The notes under the pieces: generated by a model
What the model was told of the DNA's origin: nothing
The model's database searches: none
What the model saw: only the letters and a program-made list of their open reading frames with translations
Program-made: the position numbers and the translations under genes
NCBI GenBank assembly: GCA_016931935.1
Contig: JAFGDW010000100.1
Location: forward strand, 41,903-105,902
Length of the DNA stretch: 64,000 nucleotides
From: Candidatus Zhuqueibacterota bacterium
Lineage (GTDB): Bacteria > Zhuqueibacterota > Zhuqueibacteria > Thermofontimicrobiales > Thiofontviventaceae
Direction: 5' to 3'
Shown: in pieces, positions 18,772-27,851 of the stretch
Layout of the letters: each line of letters begins with the position of its first letter
Position numbering within the stretch: the stretch's first letter is position 1

Positions 18772-19302
18772 ATGAATGATCTGGTTATCCTTGTTGATGA
18801 AAAGGATAATAACGTCGGCAAGCAGGAAAAAATGAAAGCACACGAAGATGCACAACTCCACCGTGCATTTTCCATTTTTGTTTATAATAGTACCGGCGAT
18901 ATGTTACTACAGCAACGCGCCGACGAGAAATATCATTCCGGTGGATTATGGACGAATACATGCTGCAGCCATCCACGGCCTGATGAATCTGTTGAACAGG
19001 CAGCGCATCGACGCTTACAGGAAGAGATGGGATTTGATACACAATTAGAAGAAAAATTTACGTTTATCTATAAAGCGGCTCTCGACCATGAGCTGACTGA
19101 GCATGAACTGGATCATGTGCTTGTCGGATTCTATGACGGAGAGATTCACATTAATAAAAACGAAGCCAAATCCTACCGTTGGGTAAATACTGATTGGTTG
19201 ATGGAAGACATCGAACAACACCCGGAACGCTATACAGTCTGGTTTAAAATTGCATTTGCCGAATTATTAAAACGAGATAAAAAAAGTCAAAATCAGACTT
19301 GA
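18772..19302 (+). CDS. idi: Isopentenyl-diphosphate delta-isomerase, type I
   Basis: Nudix-fold enzyme that interconverts IPP and DMAPP. It has 176 residues. The catalytic Cys lies in WTNTCCSHP (about 60-68), and the Nudix-like box reads HRRLQEEMGFDT. The second catalytic Glu is in ELTEHELDHVLVG, and the C-terminal Trp region reads SYRWVNTDWL. A strong AAGGGGG ribosome-binding site precedes the ATG, 36 bp after mvaD, so the pair should be one transcript. Type I is distinct from the FMN-dependent type II enzyme. Confidence 0.94.
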   Translation: MNDLVILVDEKDNNVGKQEKMKAHEDAQLHRAFSIFVYNSTGDMLLQQRADEKYHSGGLWTNTCCSHPRPDESVEQAAHRRLQEEMGFDTQLEEKFTFIYKAALDHELTEHELDHVLVGFYDGEIHINKNEAKSYRWVNTDWLMEDIEQHPERYTVWFKIAFAELLKRDKKSQNQT

Positions 19303-19436
19303 TTTATCTATCAATACTGTGACATAAGAATTCGTAAGTATTATATCGCGTCTTGTCGCATTATATCAGACGTTTCAATTTATAATCCATTCATTTTAAA
19401 ACTTATAACTCTTTGTGAATAATTGAGGAGAAAAGG

Positions 19437-20330
19437 GTGAAGCTGTTCAATTATTATACTGCAAAACGGGAACCCCGAATAGGTATTAATCTTGATGAAA
19501 AAATCTATAACTTTTCACAACTGTGGGAATTTTACAAAGACATAAAAGGTTTTCATCAATCACCACAATTGTATTTTCTGCAAATGATGATCGAACTTGA
19601 CGTATTTAATCAGGCAGATATTCAGGAAGTTATTTCTACGGTCAAAGAATTTCGCACACTGGATGATATTCTAATAGACGAGAAAATCACCTACGATGTA
19701 CCGATTGCCCGTCCGCAAAAAATTCTTTGCATTGGTCGCAATTATAGCGAACATGCCAAAGAGTTAGGCAACGAAGCGCCCAGCGAACCGATCTTCTTCG
19801 CCAAAATGCCATCTTCGATGTTACCGCATGAAGGCACCATCATGATACCGCATAATGTCGGTCGGGTGGATCATGAAATTGAATTGGCCGTGATCATCGG
19901 AAAGACGACTAAACACGTACCTGTCATACAGGCACACGAAATGATTGCCGGCTACACAATTGTCAACGACGTAACCGCACGCGCCATGCAAAAAGGTGAC
20001 ATCGAACGAAAACAACCGTGGTTACGATCAAAAAGTTTTGATACCTTTTGCCCGATTGGACCGTACCTGATTCCGGCAGAGGTCATCGGCAATCCACAAA
20101 ATCTGCAATTGACATTGCGCGTTAATGGGGAAATTCGACAACAATCGAACACGGCGAACATGATTTTCCCGGTTGATGAATTGATTGCGTATATTTCACG
20201 ACATATGACATTATTGCCGGGCGATATTATTGCCACCGGCACACCGGAAGGGATTTCTCCAATCCAATCCGGGGATCAGGTTACCGCTGAAGTTGAATCA
20301 ATCGGAACGCTTATTAATTCGGTTCATTAA
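19437..20330 (+). CDS. Fumarylacetoacetate hydrolase (FAH) family protein
   Basis: A 297-residue member of the FAH superfamily, which hydrolyses or decarboxylates C-C bonds in 2-oxo or acylpyruvate-type acids. The catalytic block begins ILCIGRNYSEHAKELGNEAP. Metal ligands are in DHEIELAVIIG and IVNDVTARAMQ, and the end reads GDIIATGTPEGISP. The start is GTG at 19437 with a GAGGAG site 6 bp upstream; there is no ATG in a comparable position. It is followed one base later by a TIM-barrel sugar-isomerase-like gene. The substrate is not determinable, as several activities share this fold. Confidence 0.88.
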   Translation: MKLFNYYTAKREPRIGINLDEKIYNFSQLWEFYKDIKGFHQSPQLYFLQMMIELDVFNQADIQEVISTVKEFRTLDDILIDEKITYDVPIARPQKILCIGRNYSEHAKELGNEAPSEPIFFAKMPSSMLPHEGTIMIPHNVGRVDHEIELAVIIGKTTKHVPVIQAHEMIAGYTIVNDVTARAMQKGDIERKQPWLRSKSFDTFCPIGPYLIPAEVIGNPQNLQLTLRVNGEIRQQSNTANMIFPVDELIAYISRHMTLLPGDIIATGTPEGISPIQSGDQVTAEVESIGTLINSVH

Positions 20331-20331
20331 A

Positions 20332-21252
20332 ATGACAATTGAGTATGGATTATCAACATCATGGTGTTCGTCTCGTCATCACGATGGCAACGCACTGCTG
20401 GAAGAACTGCTTGCGACTGAAATTCCGGCGTTCGAACTCGACTATCGAATAACCGCTGATATGGCGCCAGTAATTGTAAAGGGTATATTGAAGCACAACC
20501 GAAATGTATTGAGCCTGCATCATCCGTTTCCACATCCCGAAATATTAGATCCATCGAAAGTAAGTGGTGATGCGATTTTATTGTCATCCCTTGATGAAAC
20601 CGAGCGGGTGCTGGGCGTCAAATATGCGATTAGAACGATCCAGCGAGCCCATGATCTTGAAGCGAACGCAGTTGTGTTTCATCTTGGCCATGTCAATGTT
20701 AATAGTGATCAGAATGATTGGCTGGACCAATACGATCGCGATCAGATGAATTCGGATGCTAGCAAACAATTCATCGAAAAAAGGCAGCAAGAACGGCATT
20801 CAAATCAGCCGCCGCATTTTGATGCTGTGCTCAAAAGTCTCGACGCCATTCATGAAGAAGCAATTCGACTCAACATCCGTATGGGAATTGAAAATCGTTA
20901 TTTCCCGGACCAAATACCCAATCATAAAGAGATAGGCCTGATCCTTGACGAATTCGAAGGCGGGAACATCGGCTATTGGCACGATTGTGGACATGCACAA
21001 GCATCCGAAGCGTTTGGACTAGATAAGCATGTACATTATTTGGAAGCATATGGCGCATATCTGGTGGGTACACATTTACACGATTGCCTCGGGTATAACG
21101 ATCACAAACCACCGGGACAAGGAACCATTGATTATAAAATGATTCAGTCATACCTTAAAAAAGACACAATCCGAATTTTGGAAGTCCATCACGCAACACT
21201 CGATGAATTGTATGATGGAATAAATGTTCTTACAGCACGGGGGATAGTATAA
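20332..21252 (+). CDS. Sugar phosphate isomerase/epimerase-like TIM-barrel protein
   Basis: A 306-residue protein of the xylose isomerase-like/AP endonuclease 2 barrel. Typical ligand-bearing segments are visible: NVLSLHHPFPHP, AVVFHLGHVN, IRMGIENRYFPDQIP, IGYWHDCGHAQ, and the C-terminal LVGTHLHDCLGYNDHKPPGQ. The His/Glu/Asp residues expected for a divalent metal site are therefore present. The ATG at 20332 follows the FAH stop by one base; an open frame upstream lies within the FAH gene. The tight coupling suggests both act on one catabolic substrate, which is an inference. Confidence 0.85.
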   Translation: MTIEYGLSTSWCSSRHHDGNALLEELLATEIPAFELDYRITADMAPVIVKGILKHNRNVLSLHHPFPHPEILDPSKVSGDAILLSSLDETERVLGVKYAIRTIQRAHDLEANAVVFHLGHVNVNSDQNDWLDQYDRDQMNSDASKQFIEKRQQERHSNQPPHFDAVLKSLDAIHEEAIRLNIRMGIENRYFPDQIPNHKEIGLILDEFEGGNIGYWHDCGHAQASEAFGLDKHVHYLEAYGAYLVGTHLHDCLGYNDHKPPGQGTIDYKMIQSYLKKDTIRILEVHHATLDELYDGINVLTARGIV

Positions 21253-21283
21253 GGTTCAGCATCGAAACAGGGAGAATTCATTC

Positions 21284-23107
21284 ATGAACCACATCAGGAA
21301 AATGTGTGTCGTGTGGGGTATACTTGTTTTTTATTGTATTTACGGAACTACATTGGGAGCCGCGCAAACCGATTCAACCGTGGTGGAAGATTCTACGACT
21401 ACGGCTGCCGATACATCAGTGGTTGTCAATGTCGACTCATCTGCGATAACAGCACCTGATTCATCGTTATTCGTCCAGCCGGAAACGGAATTCTTTACTG
21501 CAGATACCGCTGCTGTTATGAAAATGAAAATTAGTTATCTGCAATATCCGCCTCGTTTCGTTATTAATAATAATGATGATTATTGCAAGAGCGCTGATGT
21601 GACGCTAACGGTTGATTCGCCGCATGCACTATTCATAAAAATTAGTAATGATGAAAATTTCAAAGATGCCGAATGGGGAGATGCGCTTACCGAATATAAA
21701 TGGAAACTGGAACCCGGGGATGGCGATAAAGAAGTATACTTGAAAGCGTATTACCCCGATTCCACCGAATCTATCACCGTCAGTGATGACATAAAATTGG
21801 TTGAGCACGCCCCCGTACCGTTATTTGATGTTATTCCAGATTCCGGGATCGCCGGAGAAACCGAGTTCATCGTGGATGCAACCAGAAGTGAACATCCGTA
21901 TGAAATTTTCTTCCGTTGGGATTGGGAAAATGATGGCCGGTACGATACTTACTGGTCACTGTCGCGCAAAGAGAAACATGTCTACAGCGAAGGTGGTGGA
22001 GTAAAGACAATCACATTGGAAGTGAAGGATACTGCAGGTTGGCGCGTCGTCACATCGAAGGATATTCTTGTGTATTCTCGCCCGAAAGCCAGTTTTGAAG
22101 TCATTCAAAAATTTGAAAATCCGTATGAAATTACACTTGATGCAACAGCCAGTACCGATTTCGAAGATGGGGGAGACATCATGTTACGCTGGACTTTTTC
22201 CGGCGATTCATTGATGAACACTGATTGGACGTTCGATAAGCTAATCACCAGAAACATGAGCGATTTTCAGGAAATGAAAGTAGTGCTTGAAGTTAAAGAC
22301 TCTGATGGGATTACGAACCGATTCGAGCGTGTTATCGAGAATCTTTTCCGGGATATGGTATTTATACCAGCCAGTGATTTTATGATGGGCAGTGAAGCGT
22401 TTGAAATGGATGAGAGTCCAAGGCACAATGTATTTATCGATGAGTATTGGATCGACAAATATCCAGTCACGAATAAACAATTTGCAGCTTTTCTTAATGC
22501 AACCCAGCCAGCGCAAGCTGTTGCGCTAATTGATTTGGCAAGCAGCGATACAAAAATAATGCGATCCGATTCGACATATTTTGTCCAACCTGGTTATGAA
22601 GAGTTCCCGGTCGTCCAGGTTACCTGGTATGGAGCAAATCAGTTTGTGGAATACCATAATAAAAAATTACCAACGGAAGCTGAGTGGGAGAAAGCTGCCC
22701 GCGGCTCCGATGGACGGCTTTACCCCTGGGGAGAGAAACTTCTGCCTGAACGGGCGAATTATTGGGACAGTGGCGATCCGTTTGATAACAATCCCACACC
22801 GGTTGGTTTCTACAATGGACGTATTTATGACGATTATCAGACAGTTGATAGCCCAAGTCCGTTTGGTGTTTACGATTTGGTTGGAAATGTACGTGAATGG
22901 TGTTCAGATTGGTATGAATGGAATTATTACAGCAACTCGCCCCTGAAAAATCCAACCGGACCTAAAAATGGGACGGAGCGGATTGCCCGAGGCGGCGGAT
23001 ATCTGTTTCATGCAGATAAATTGCGGGCAACATTCCGTTCATCGTTCAGTCCGGAAACATCAAACAGTTACACAGGATTTCGTTGTGTGATACGACCAAA
23101 TAGATAG
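21284..23107 (+). CDS. Secreted PKD-domain protein with a SUMF1/FGE-like C-terminal domain
   Basis: A 607-residue exported protein. The signal peptide is about residues 1-26, followed by a Ser/Thr/Asp-rich linker. An Ig-like module (about 85-172) contains WKLEPGDGDKEVYLKAYYPD. Two PKD-like domains follow (about 175-265 and 266-352: FFRWDWENDGRYDTYW, VYSEGGGVKTITLEVKDT), then a SUMF1 domain (about 358-605: FIPASDFMMGSEAFEMDESP, KLPTEAEWEKAARGSDGRLY, VGNVREWCSDWYEWNY). The cysteine pair of true formylglycine-generating enzymes is absent in ARGGGYLFHADKLRATF. Oxidase activity is therefore unlikely, and a structural surface role, as in GldJ/GldK-type proteins, is more plausible. Confidence 0.85.
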   Translation: MNHIRKMCVVWGILVFYCIYGTTLGAAQTDSTVVEDSTTTAADTSVVVNVDSSAITAPDSSLFVQPETEFFTADTAAVMKMKISYLQYPPRFVINNNDDYCKSADVTLTVDSPHALFIKISNDENFKDAEWGDALTEYKWKLEPGDGDKEVYLKAYYPDSTESITVSDDIKLVEHAPVPLFDVIPDSGIAGETEFIVDATRSEHPYEIFFRWDWENDGRYDTYWSLSRKEKHVYSEGGGVKTITLEVKDTAGWRVVTSKDILVYSRPKASFEVIQKFENPYEITLDATASTDFEDGGDIMLRWTFSGDSLMNTDWTFDKLITRNMSDFQEMKVVLEVKDSDGITNRFERVIENLFRDMVFIPASDFMMGSEAFEMDESPRHNVFIDEYWIDKYPVTNKQFAAFLNATQPAQAVALIDLASSDTKIMRSDSTYFVQPGYEEFPVVQVTWYGANQFVEYHNKKLPTEAEWEKAARGSDGRLYPWGEKLLPERANYWDSGDPFDNNPTPVGFYNGRIYDDYQTVDSPSPFGVYDLVGNVREWCSDWYEWNYYSNSPLKNPTGPKNGTERIARGGGYLFHADKLRATFRSSFSPETSNSYTGFRCVIRPNR

Positions 23108-23147
23108 CCAGAAGATCCAAAACAAGTTTTCTAATTATTAAAATCAC

Positions 23148-23939
23148 ATGAATATTGGATGCGTACAATTTGCCCCATTCTGGGGAAATAAAGCTCGAAA
23201 CAGGAATGCTGTGCGTGACTTGATTGGTACAAAGCAAGCTGATCTGTGGGTCTTACCAGAATTATTCAATTCAGGATACCTGTTTACTCATGTCGATGAA
23301 GTTAAAGCTTTGGCCGAGCCGATTCCCGATGGTGAAACTGCACAGTTTTTAATTGACTTTGCCCGAACTCATCACACATCCGTCATTGCCGGAATGGCGG
23401 AAAGATATGAAGATCGACTGTATAATTCATCAATCATGGTGGATACAAGCGGCCTTGTTTCTGTCTACAGGAAAATTCACCTTTTCGACCGCGAGAAACT
23501 GTGGTTTTCGCCAGGGGATCAATCGTTTCATGTCTCATCCCTTGGCGCAGCCTCAGTTGGTATGATGATCTGTTTTGACTGGTTTTTCCCTGAATCCGCT
23601 CGATCGCTCGCGCTGCAGGGCGCTGACATAATTGCTCATCCGGCAAATCTGGTGCTGCCGTTTTGCCAAAATGCCATGGTCACCCGCTGCCTGGAAAATC
23701 GTGTTTTTGCAGTCACTACCAATCGCATCGGTACGGAACATCGTGATGGCATGACACTGACATTCACCGGGAAAAGTCAAATTACGTCCCCCAATGGCAC
23801 TATACTATTTCAGGCTGATGACAATAATGAGATTGCCTATAGCTGTAAAATTGATCTCACATACGCACGCAATAAAAACGTCACCGGCAGCAACCATTTG
23901 TTTGACGACCGACGACCAGAGATGTACAGGCTTTCATGA
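23148..23939 (+). CDS. Carbon-nitrogen hydrolase (nitrilase superfamily)
   Basis: A 263-residue cytosolic amidase of the nitrilase fold with the full Glu-Lys-Cys triad: Glu38 in WVLPELFNSGY, Lys109 in SVYRKIHLFD, and Cys142 in MMICFDWFFPES. Members hydrolyse omega-amides, carbamoyl groups or N-carbamoyl amino acids. No specific substrate can be read from the motifs. The stop overlaps the start of the next gene (ATGA), and the third gene of the trio encodes a hexapeptide acyltransferase. This makes a glycan-modifying or nitrogen-scavenging role possible but unproven. Confidence 0.9.
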   Translation: MNIGCVQFAPFWGNKARNRNAVRDLIGTKQADLWVLPELFNSGYLFTHVDEVKALAEPIPDGETAQFLIDFARTHHTSVIAGMAERYEDRLYNSSIMVDTSGLVSVYRKIHLFDREKLWFSPGDQSFHVSSLGAASVGMMICFDWFFPESARSLALQGADIIAHPANLVLPFCQNAMVTRCLENRVFAVTTNRIGTEHRDGMTLTFTGKSQITSPNGTILFQADDNNEIAYSCKIDLTYARNKNVTGSNHLFDDRRPEMYRLS

Positions 23940-24895
23940 ATCCATCAGTGACTTATTTCAGGCGATTTCCTGTCGATTTTACCCGTGCCATTGGCGAAGA
24001 TTTCACCGAGTATGAATTCAATAGCAAACATGTTCCAATGGTACGGTATTACCGCTCTCCGGATTATCAACACAATCCCGTGGCAGTCAGTCAGTTTGCA
24101 CTGCATCATTACAACGAATTCATCGATCACCAAAGCGAGCAATCCCGACAGCTTTTTCTGAATCAATCTGAGTGGCTGTTGAATAATGCCCATGAATGGC
24201 CGCATGATGCGCTGGTTTGGTGGTATCCGTTTGATATTCCTTATTATGGAATCACAAAACCGTGGATTTCAGGAATGGCACAGGGGGAGGCGCTTGCAGT
24301 GCTTGTCCGGGCGCATCAGTTAACAGGTAACGATGCATATTTACAAACAGCCGAACGAGCATTCAACGTGTTCCAGTATCAAACTAACGATAATGGAGTG
24401 TTGGCGCACTTCAATAATGGTAACGTAGTGATTGAAGAATATCCATCCCAAACGCCTTCTTGTGTTCTTAACGGATTTTTGTTTGCATTGCTTGGTATTC
24501 AGGATTATATTACCTACTGCAACAGGCAGGTTGCAGCGACATTATTTGATGAATGTATCGACAGTTTGCATTCCAATTTAGCTGCTTATGACGCCGGCTA
24601 TTGGTCATTTTATGAAATGCGCACCCCATTAAGATTGGCTTCTTTATCATATCATCGGCTTCACATCTTGCAACTTCGGGCACTAGGACAAATTGCAGAT
24701 GATGCCTGGTTACTTGCAACTGCTCGTAAATGGGAATCGTATTTAAAAAGCCCGATATGCCGACTGAGATGGGCGTTCTCAAAAACCATATTTAAAATCA
24801 TTCATGAAAAAAAATTAGCGCATCAATTATTTAAGAAAAAGTTTATTGTTGCAGTCAATCAAAAATCCGGTGAAGAAAATGAAAGTATTAATTAA
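23936..24895 (+). CDS. D-glucuronyl C5-epimerase-like protein (C5-epim_C)
   Basis: A 319-residue (alpha/alpha)-barrel-like protein resembling the C-terminal domain of heparan D-glucuronyl C5-epimerase. Conserved blocks are WWYPFDIPYYG, KPWISGMAQGEALAVLVRAH, VIEEYPSQTPSCVLNGF, and the C-terminal YDAGYWSFYEM with SLSYHRLHILQL. No signal peptide is evident, so bacterial homologues of this type may act in the cytosol. It overlaps the nitrilase by 4 bp and the acyltransferase by 17 bp. It could epimerise or bind a uronic-acid-containing intermediate; activity cannot be assumed from the fold alone. Confidence 0.75.
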   Translation: MNPSVTYFRRFPVDFTRAIGEDFTEYEFNSKHVPMVRYYRSPDYQHNPVAVSQFALHHYNEFIDHQSEQSRQLFLNQSEWLLNNAHEWPHDALVWWYPFDIPYYGITKPWISGMAQGEALAVLVRAHQLTGNDAYLQTAERAFNVFQYQTNDNGVLAHFNNGNVVIEEYPSQTPSCVLNGFLFALLGIQDYITYCNRQVAATLFDECIDSLHSNLAAYDAGYWSFYEMRTPLRLASLSYHRLHILQLRALGQIADDAWLLATARKWESYLKSPICRLRWAFSKTIFKIIHEKKLAHQLFKKKFIVAVNQKSGEENESIN

Positions 24896-25397
24896 ATATA
24901 TTCGCATCTTTTTATCACCAGTATTTTACAAACAGATAATCACAGCATTTCGCCTTTTTATTCATGGAAATGTCTTTGGTATTATGTCACTTGGGGGAAG
25001 AGGCGAAGGCGTTGTAATTCTGCCCTCTGCTAAATTAGCGAACGCCCACAATATTATTTTAGGAAATCACACCACTGTAAATCGATCCGTTTACCTGTGG
25101 GCTGGTAGAAACTCTAAAATTATCATTGGCGATTACAGCGGCATTTCTCCCTGTGCATTCATTATTTCCAGTAATCACGGCATAAAAGCAAATCAGCATT
25201 TTAAGGATCAGGAGCATAATGAAGCGGATGTTGTTATTGGTAAAGATGTGTGGATTGGAGCGTATGCTGTCATTTTACCGGGAGTTCATATCGGAGATGG
25301 GGCAATCATTGCGGCCGGATCAGTTGTAACCAAAGATGTAGCACCATACACAATAGCTGGCGGCGTCCCAGCGCGCAAAATTGCCGATCGAACATAG
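24879..25397 (+). CDS. Hexapeptide-repeat acyltransferase (WbbJ/Maa-like)
   Basis: A left-handed beta-helix O-acetyltransferase of 172 residues. Hexapeptide turns are clear: ILPSAKLANAHNIILGNHTT, SKIIIGDYSGISP, DVVIGKDVWIGAYAVILPGV, then HIGDGAIIAAGSVVTKDV and PYTIAGGVPARKI, the acetyl-CoA-binding end. ATG at 24879 with a CCGGTGAAG site is preferred over an upstream in-frame TTG inside the preceding gene. It is the last gene of a three-gene overlapping set and probably decorates the same glycan. Confidence 0.88.
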   Translation: MKVLIKYIRIFLSPVFYKQIITAFRLFIHGNVFGIMSLGGRGEGVVILPSAKLANAHNIILGNHTTVNRSVYLWAGRNSKIIIGDYSGISPCAFIISSNHGIKANQHFKDQEHNEADVVIGKDVWIGAYAVILPGVHIGDGAIIAAGSVVTKDVAPYTIAGGVPARKIADRT

Positions 25398-25758
25398 ATT
25401 ATTGACATGTTTATAGTTTTTGCAAATGTTCGTTTCGATTTGATCAGAGAACGTATGTTAAGCTTGCCGTCTCGCACCGGCGTACCGTTCCGATGCATCG
25501 GAACACGAACGGTGTTGAAGCATACATTTATGGTTAAGATGATGACGATGGCGTCTACTTTTAAAAAGCCAATTATGACAAACTGATGGCATAAAAGGGC
25601 TCTGCTTTTTAGCCGGATTTTTTATTTTTTTGAATTCGAAATCGAAATTTATTGGAAAACCTTGCACTGCATTATTACTGACAAATCCGAAGGAACAGAT
25701 AGTATCATCATAAGTATAATCTTTAAAATTAAATGCATCAATTTGATACAATAATATT
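25398..25758. other. 361-bp gap with dispersed palindromic repeats
   Basis: A 23-bp block at 25461-25483 (core CTTGCCGTCTCGCACCGG) recurs in inverted orientation at 29957-29979. It is followed by the perfect 16-bp palindrome TTCCGATGCATCGGAA (25488-25503). Near 25600-25630 a GGCT/AGCC hairpin is followed by a T-rich run (GGATTTTTTATTTTTT), a possible weak terminator after the acyltransferase gene. An open minus-strand frame across this region lacks gene character. Confidence 0.55.
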
Positions 25759-26556
25759 ATGAACACACTCAAAGCCAAGTTTTTTCTGTTAACCATCCTA
25801 TCAATTTTGTTCGCATCCGGAAGTTATGCTCAGACCGATCAATTTCATTGGAAAATTGGAGAAGAATTTTCTTATAAAGTAAATTGGTCATTTATACGCC
25901 TGGGTACGATAACAATTGAAGTTCATGATACGTTGAGGATCAATAACAATTTCGTCTATCATATTCAATTACATATCGATTCAAATCCGGTTCTGTTTTG
26001 GGTAAATATGCATAGCGTTTATAATAGTTATATTGATGAACAATTCCGTGTATTTCTGTTTATGTCGAATGAAGATATTGATAATGTGAAATACTTTGCC
26101 GAGTACAAGTTTGACTACGATAAGAATCTGCTTAATATTAACATGACAAGTATCAAAGATCCCAGTCAGGTAATTGTCCGCAGTGAGCCGATAAATGAAA
26201 CGTTGTTTGACGGTGCCGCCATAATTTATTATGCACGAACCAATATTGAGTATGCGCATGATGACACAGTTACGGCCTTTTTTGAAGGCGAACGGGGACC
26301 TGTCTCCATGCATTTTAAGGGAGCAAATAAGAAAATTCACGTTGACGCGCTCCAAAAATCGTTGCCAACATATTATGTAGAAGGTATTATTGGATTAAAA
26401 GCAGTCGCCGGTTTAACTGGACCTTTCAAGGGTTGGTTTGCAACAGACGACCAACGTCCACCATTAAAAGCTGAGCTAAAGGTTTTTGTCGGCCATGTTT
26501 CGCTGGAACTGGAAAATTGGCAGAATTGGTGTTATCCCAGTCCGATACACCAGTAG
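25759..26556 (+). CDS. Exported DUF3108-family protein
   Basis: A 265-residue protein with a clear signal peptide (KFFLLTILSILFASGSYAQ). The mature part begins FHWKIGEEFSYKVNWSFIRL, the usual opening of DUF3108 proteins, which are predicted beta-barrel-like periplasmic proteins of unknown function. The end contains GLTGPFKGWFATDDQRPPLK, also typical. It stands alone between two gaps of about 360 bp, with no operon partner. Function unknown. Confidence 0.8.
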   Translation: MNTLKAKFFLLTILSILFASGSYAQTDQFHWKIGEEFSYKVNWSFIRLGTITIEVHDTLRINNNFVYHIQLHIDSNPVLFWVNMHSVYNSYIDEQFRVFLFMSNEDIDNVKYFAEYKFDYDKNLLNINMTSIKDPSQVIVRSEPINETLFDGAAIIYYARTNIEYAHDDTVTAFFEGERGPVSMHFKGANKKIHVDALQKSLPTYYVEGIIGLKAVAGLTGPFKGWFATDDQRPPLKAELKVFVGHVSLELENWQNWCYPSPIHQ

Positions 26557-26924
26557 TCAATTTTCAAATTATGGCTGCATGCACACACATCGACATTTTA
26601 ATACGCATTATTGCTTATCTTTCATATTTTTCAAATCATAACATTACAACCGAACTGTACCACGTTTCATTTGTTGCCGAAACAAGTATCTGCTATAAAC
26701 TCTTATATTTTAGTCCATACCTTTCTTGTTGTTGATATTTCCAACATTTGTTTTTTTCCGCATTCATGATATAACTTCCAGAGAATTTCTGTTCACGTAT
26801 CCCATTCTGAAAGCTACAGGCAGAAAGCTTCTTCCAGCTAATAACTAATGTGCAAAGTATAATTAAGATTGTGTCACAAATCGCCGATAAAAAAGATGTA
26901 CATTTGGAGTAAAAGGCGTCGTGT
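26557..26924. other. 368-bp gap upstream of the signalling module, nothing recognised
   Basis: No ORF with gene character, RNA gene, repeat or convincing promoter was found. It presumably holds the promoter of the PAS-receiver / phosphatase operon that follows. Confidence 0.4.
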
Positions 26925-27842
26925 ATGAGTACAAATAATATTAAAGAAGAACAAATCGAGTTTCTGCTTGATAGTAGCGACTATACGCTTATTGATGTAA
27001 ATATCCGGCTGAATGAATTAATCGAAAACATTTCTACCAGGAAGAAACAAATCGAAGATTTCAACCGAACGCTTATTCAACAGCTTCAATATCAAAACTC
27101 TGAAATTTCCTGGCGAAATTATGCCCTTGACAGGATCGATAATGCCGTTGTTCTTATTAATCGTAATCGAACCATTATTTACCAAAATAAAGCTGCCGAG
27201 CGCCTGTTTAATCGGAAAAATGGTGAAAAAATACAAAAAAAATATATAGGATCACATTTGGATTTGGCCAAATGGAGCGGAAAAGATTATTCAGAAGAAG
27301 TACTATTGGAGGATAATAATCGGGATTATAAAATTTTGCTTCAAGCCATGCCGCCGGATCATTTGATTGTAATTGGAACAGAACAACCGCTGAATGATGC
27401 TCAAGCGTCCAATGAAATAACAAATGATCAGAAATCCAATCCAACCAATGAAAGCATGAATACAAAAAAACAGAACATAGATAATGTCATATTGCACATC
27501 GATGATGATAAAAATATTTTAGATATCGTTCGGCTTATGCTACGGAATCATGAATTTCGACTTATCAATACAATAGATGGTACAAAGGCCATGGAACTGA
27601 CGCTTCAATATCGACCGAAATTAATATTGCTTGATATAATGATGCCGGAGATTAATGGTTTTGAATTAATTCAAAAATTTAAATCAACACCCAAAACAAA
27701 AGATATTCCCATTGTTATCCTTTCCGTTTCAGACTCTGCAGATCGATGTCTTGAACTTGGGGCAGATAAATATCTGACGAAGCCAATTGAAGAAGCACAG
27801 TTGATTGAAACAATTTATGCACTGATTACATCATCAAAATAG
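26925..27842 (+). CDS. PAS-like sensor fused to a response-regulator receiver domain
   Basis: A 305-residue protein. The N-terminal helical/coiled segment (about 1-65) leads to a PAS-like domain (about 66-150: YALDRIDNAVVLINRNRTII, YQNKAAERLFNRKNGE). A polar linker follows, then a CheY-like receiver (about 185-305). In the receiver the acidic pocket is ILHIDDDKNI, the phosphoacceptor Asp is in KLILLDIMMPEINGFE, the conserved Ser is in IVILSVSD, and the Lys is in YLTKPIEE. No output domain is present. It is 4-10 bp upstream of a GAF-SpoIIE phosphatase, so it probably signals to that protein. Confidence 0.85.
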   Translation: MSTNNIKEEQIEFLLDSSDYTLIDVNIRLNELIENISTRKKQIEDFNRTLIQQLQYQNSEISWRNYALDRIDNAVVLINRNRTIIYQNKAAERLFNRKNGEKIQKKYIGSHLDLAKWSGKDYSEEVLLEDNNRDYKILLQAMPPDHLIVIGTEQPLNDAQASNEITNDQKSNPTNESMNTKKQNIDNVILHIDDDKNILDIVRLMLRNHEFRLINTIDGTKAMELTLQYRPKLILLDIMMPEINGFELIQKFKSTPKTKDIPIVILSVSDSADRCLELGADKYLTKPIEEAQLIETIYALITSSK

Positions 27843-27851
27843 GATTTGCTT

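Noticed and set aside
25458..25796. Minus-strand frame of 112 codons
   Set aside because: It runs through a dispersed palindromic repeat and into the start of the DUF3108 gene, with no recognisable protein character or ribosome-binding site.
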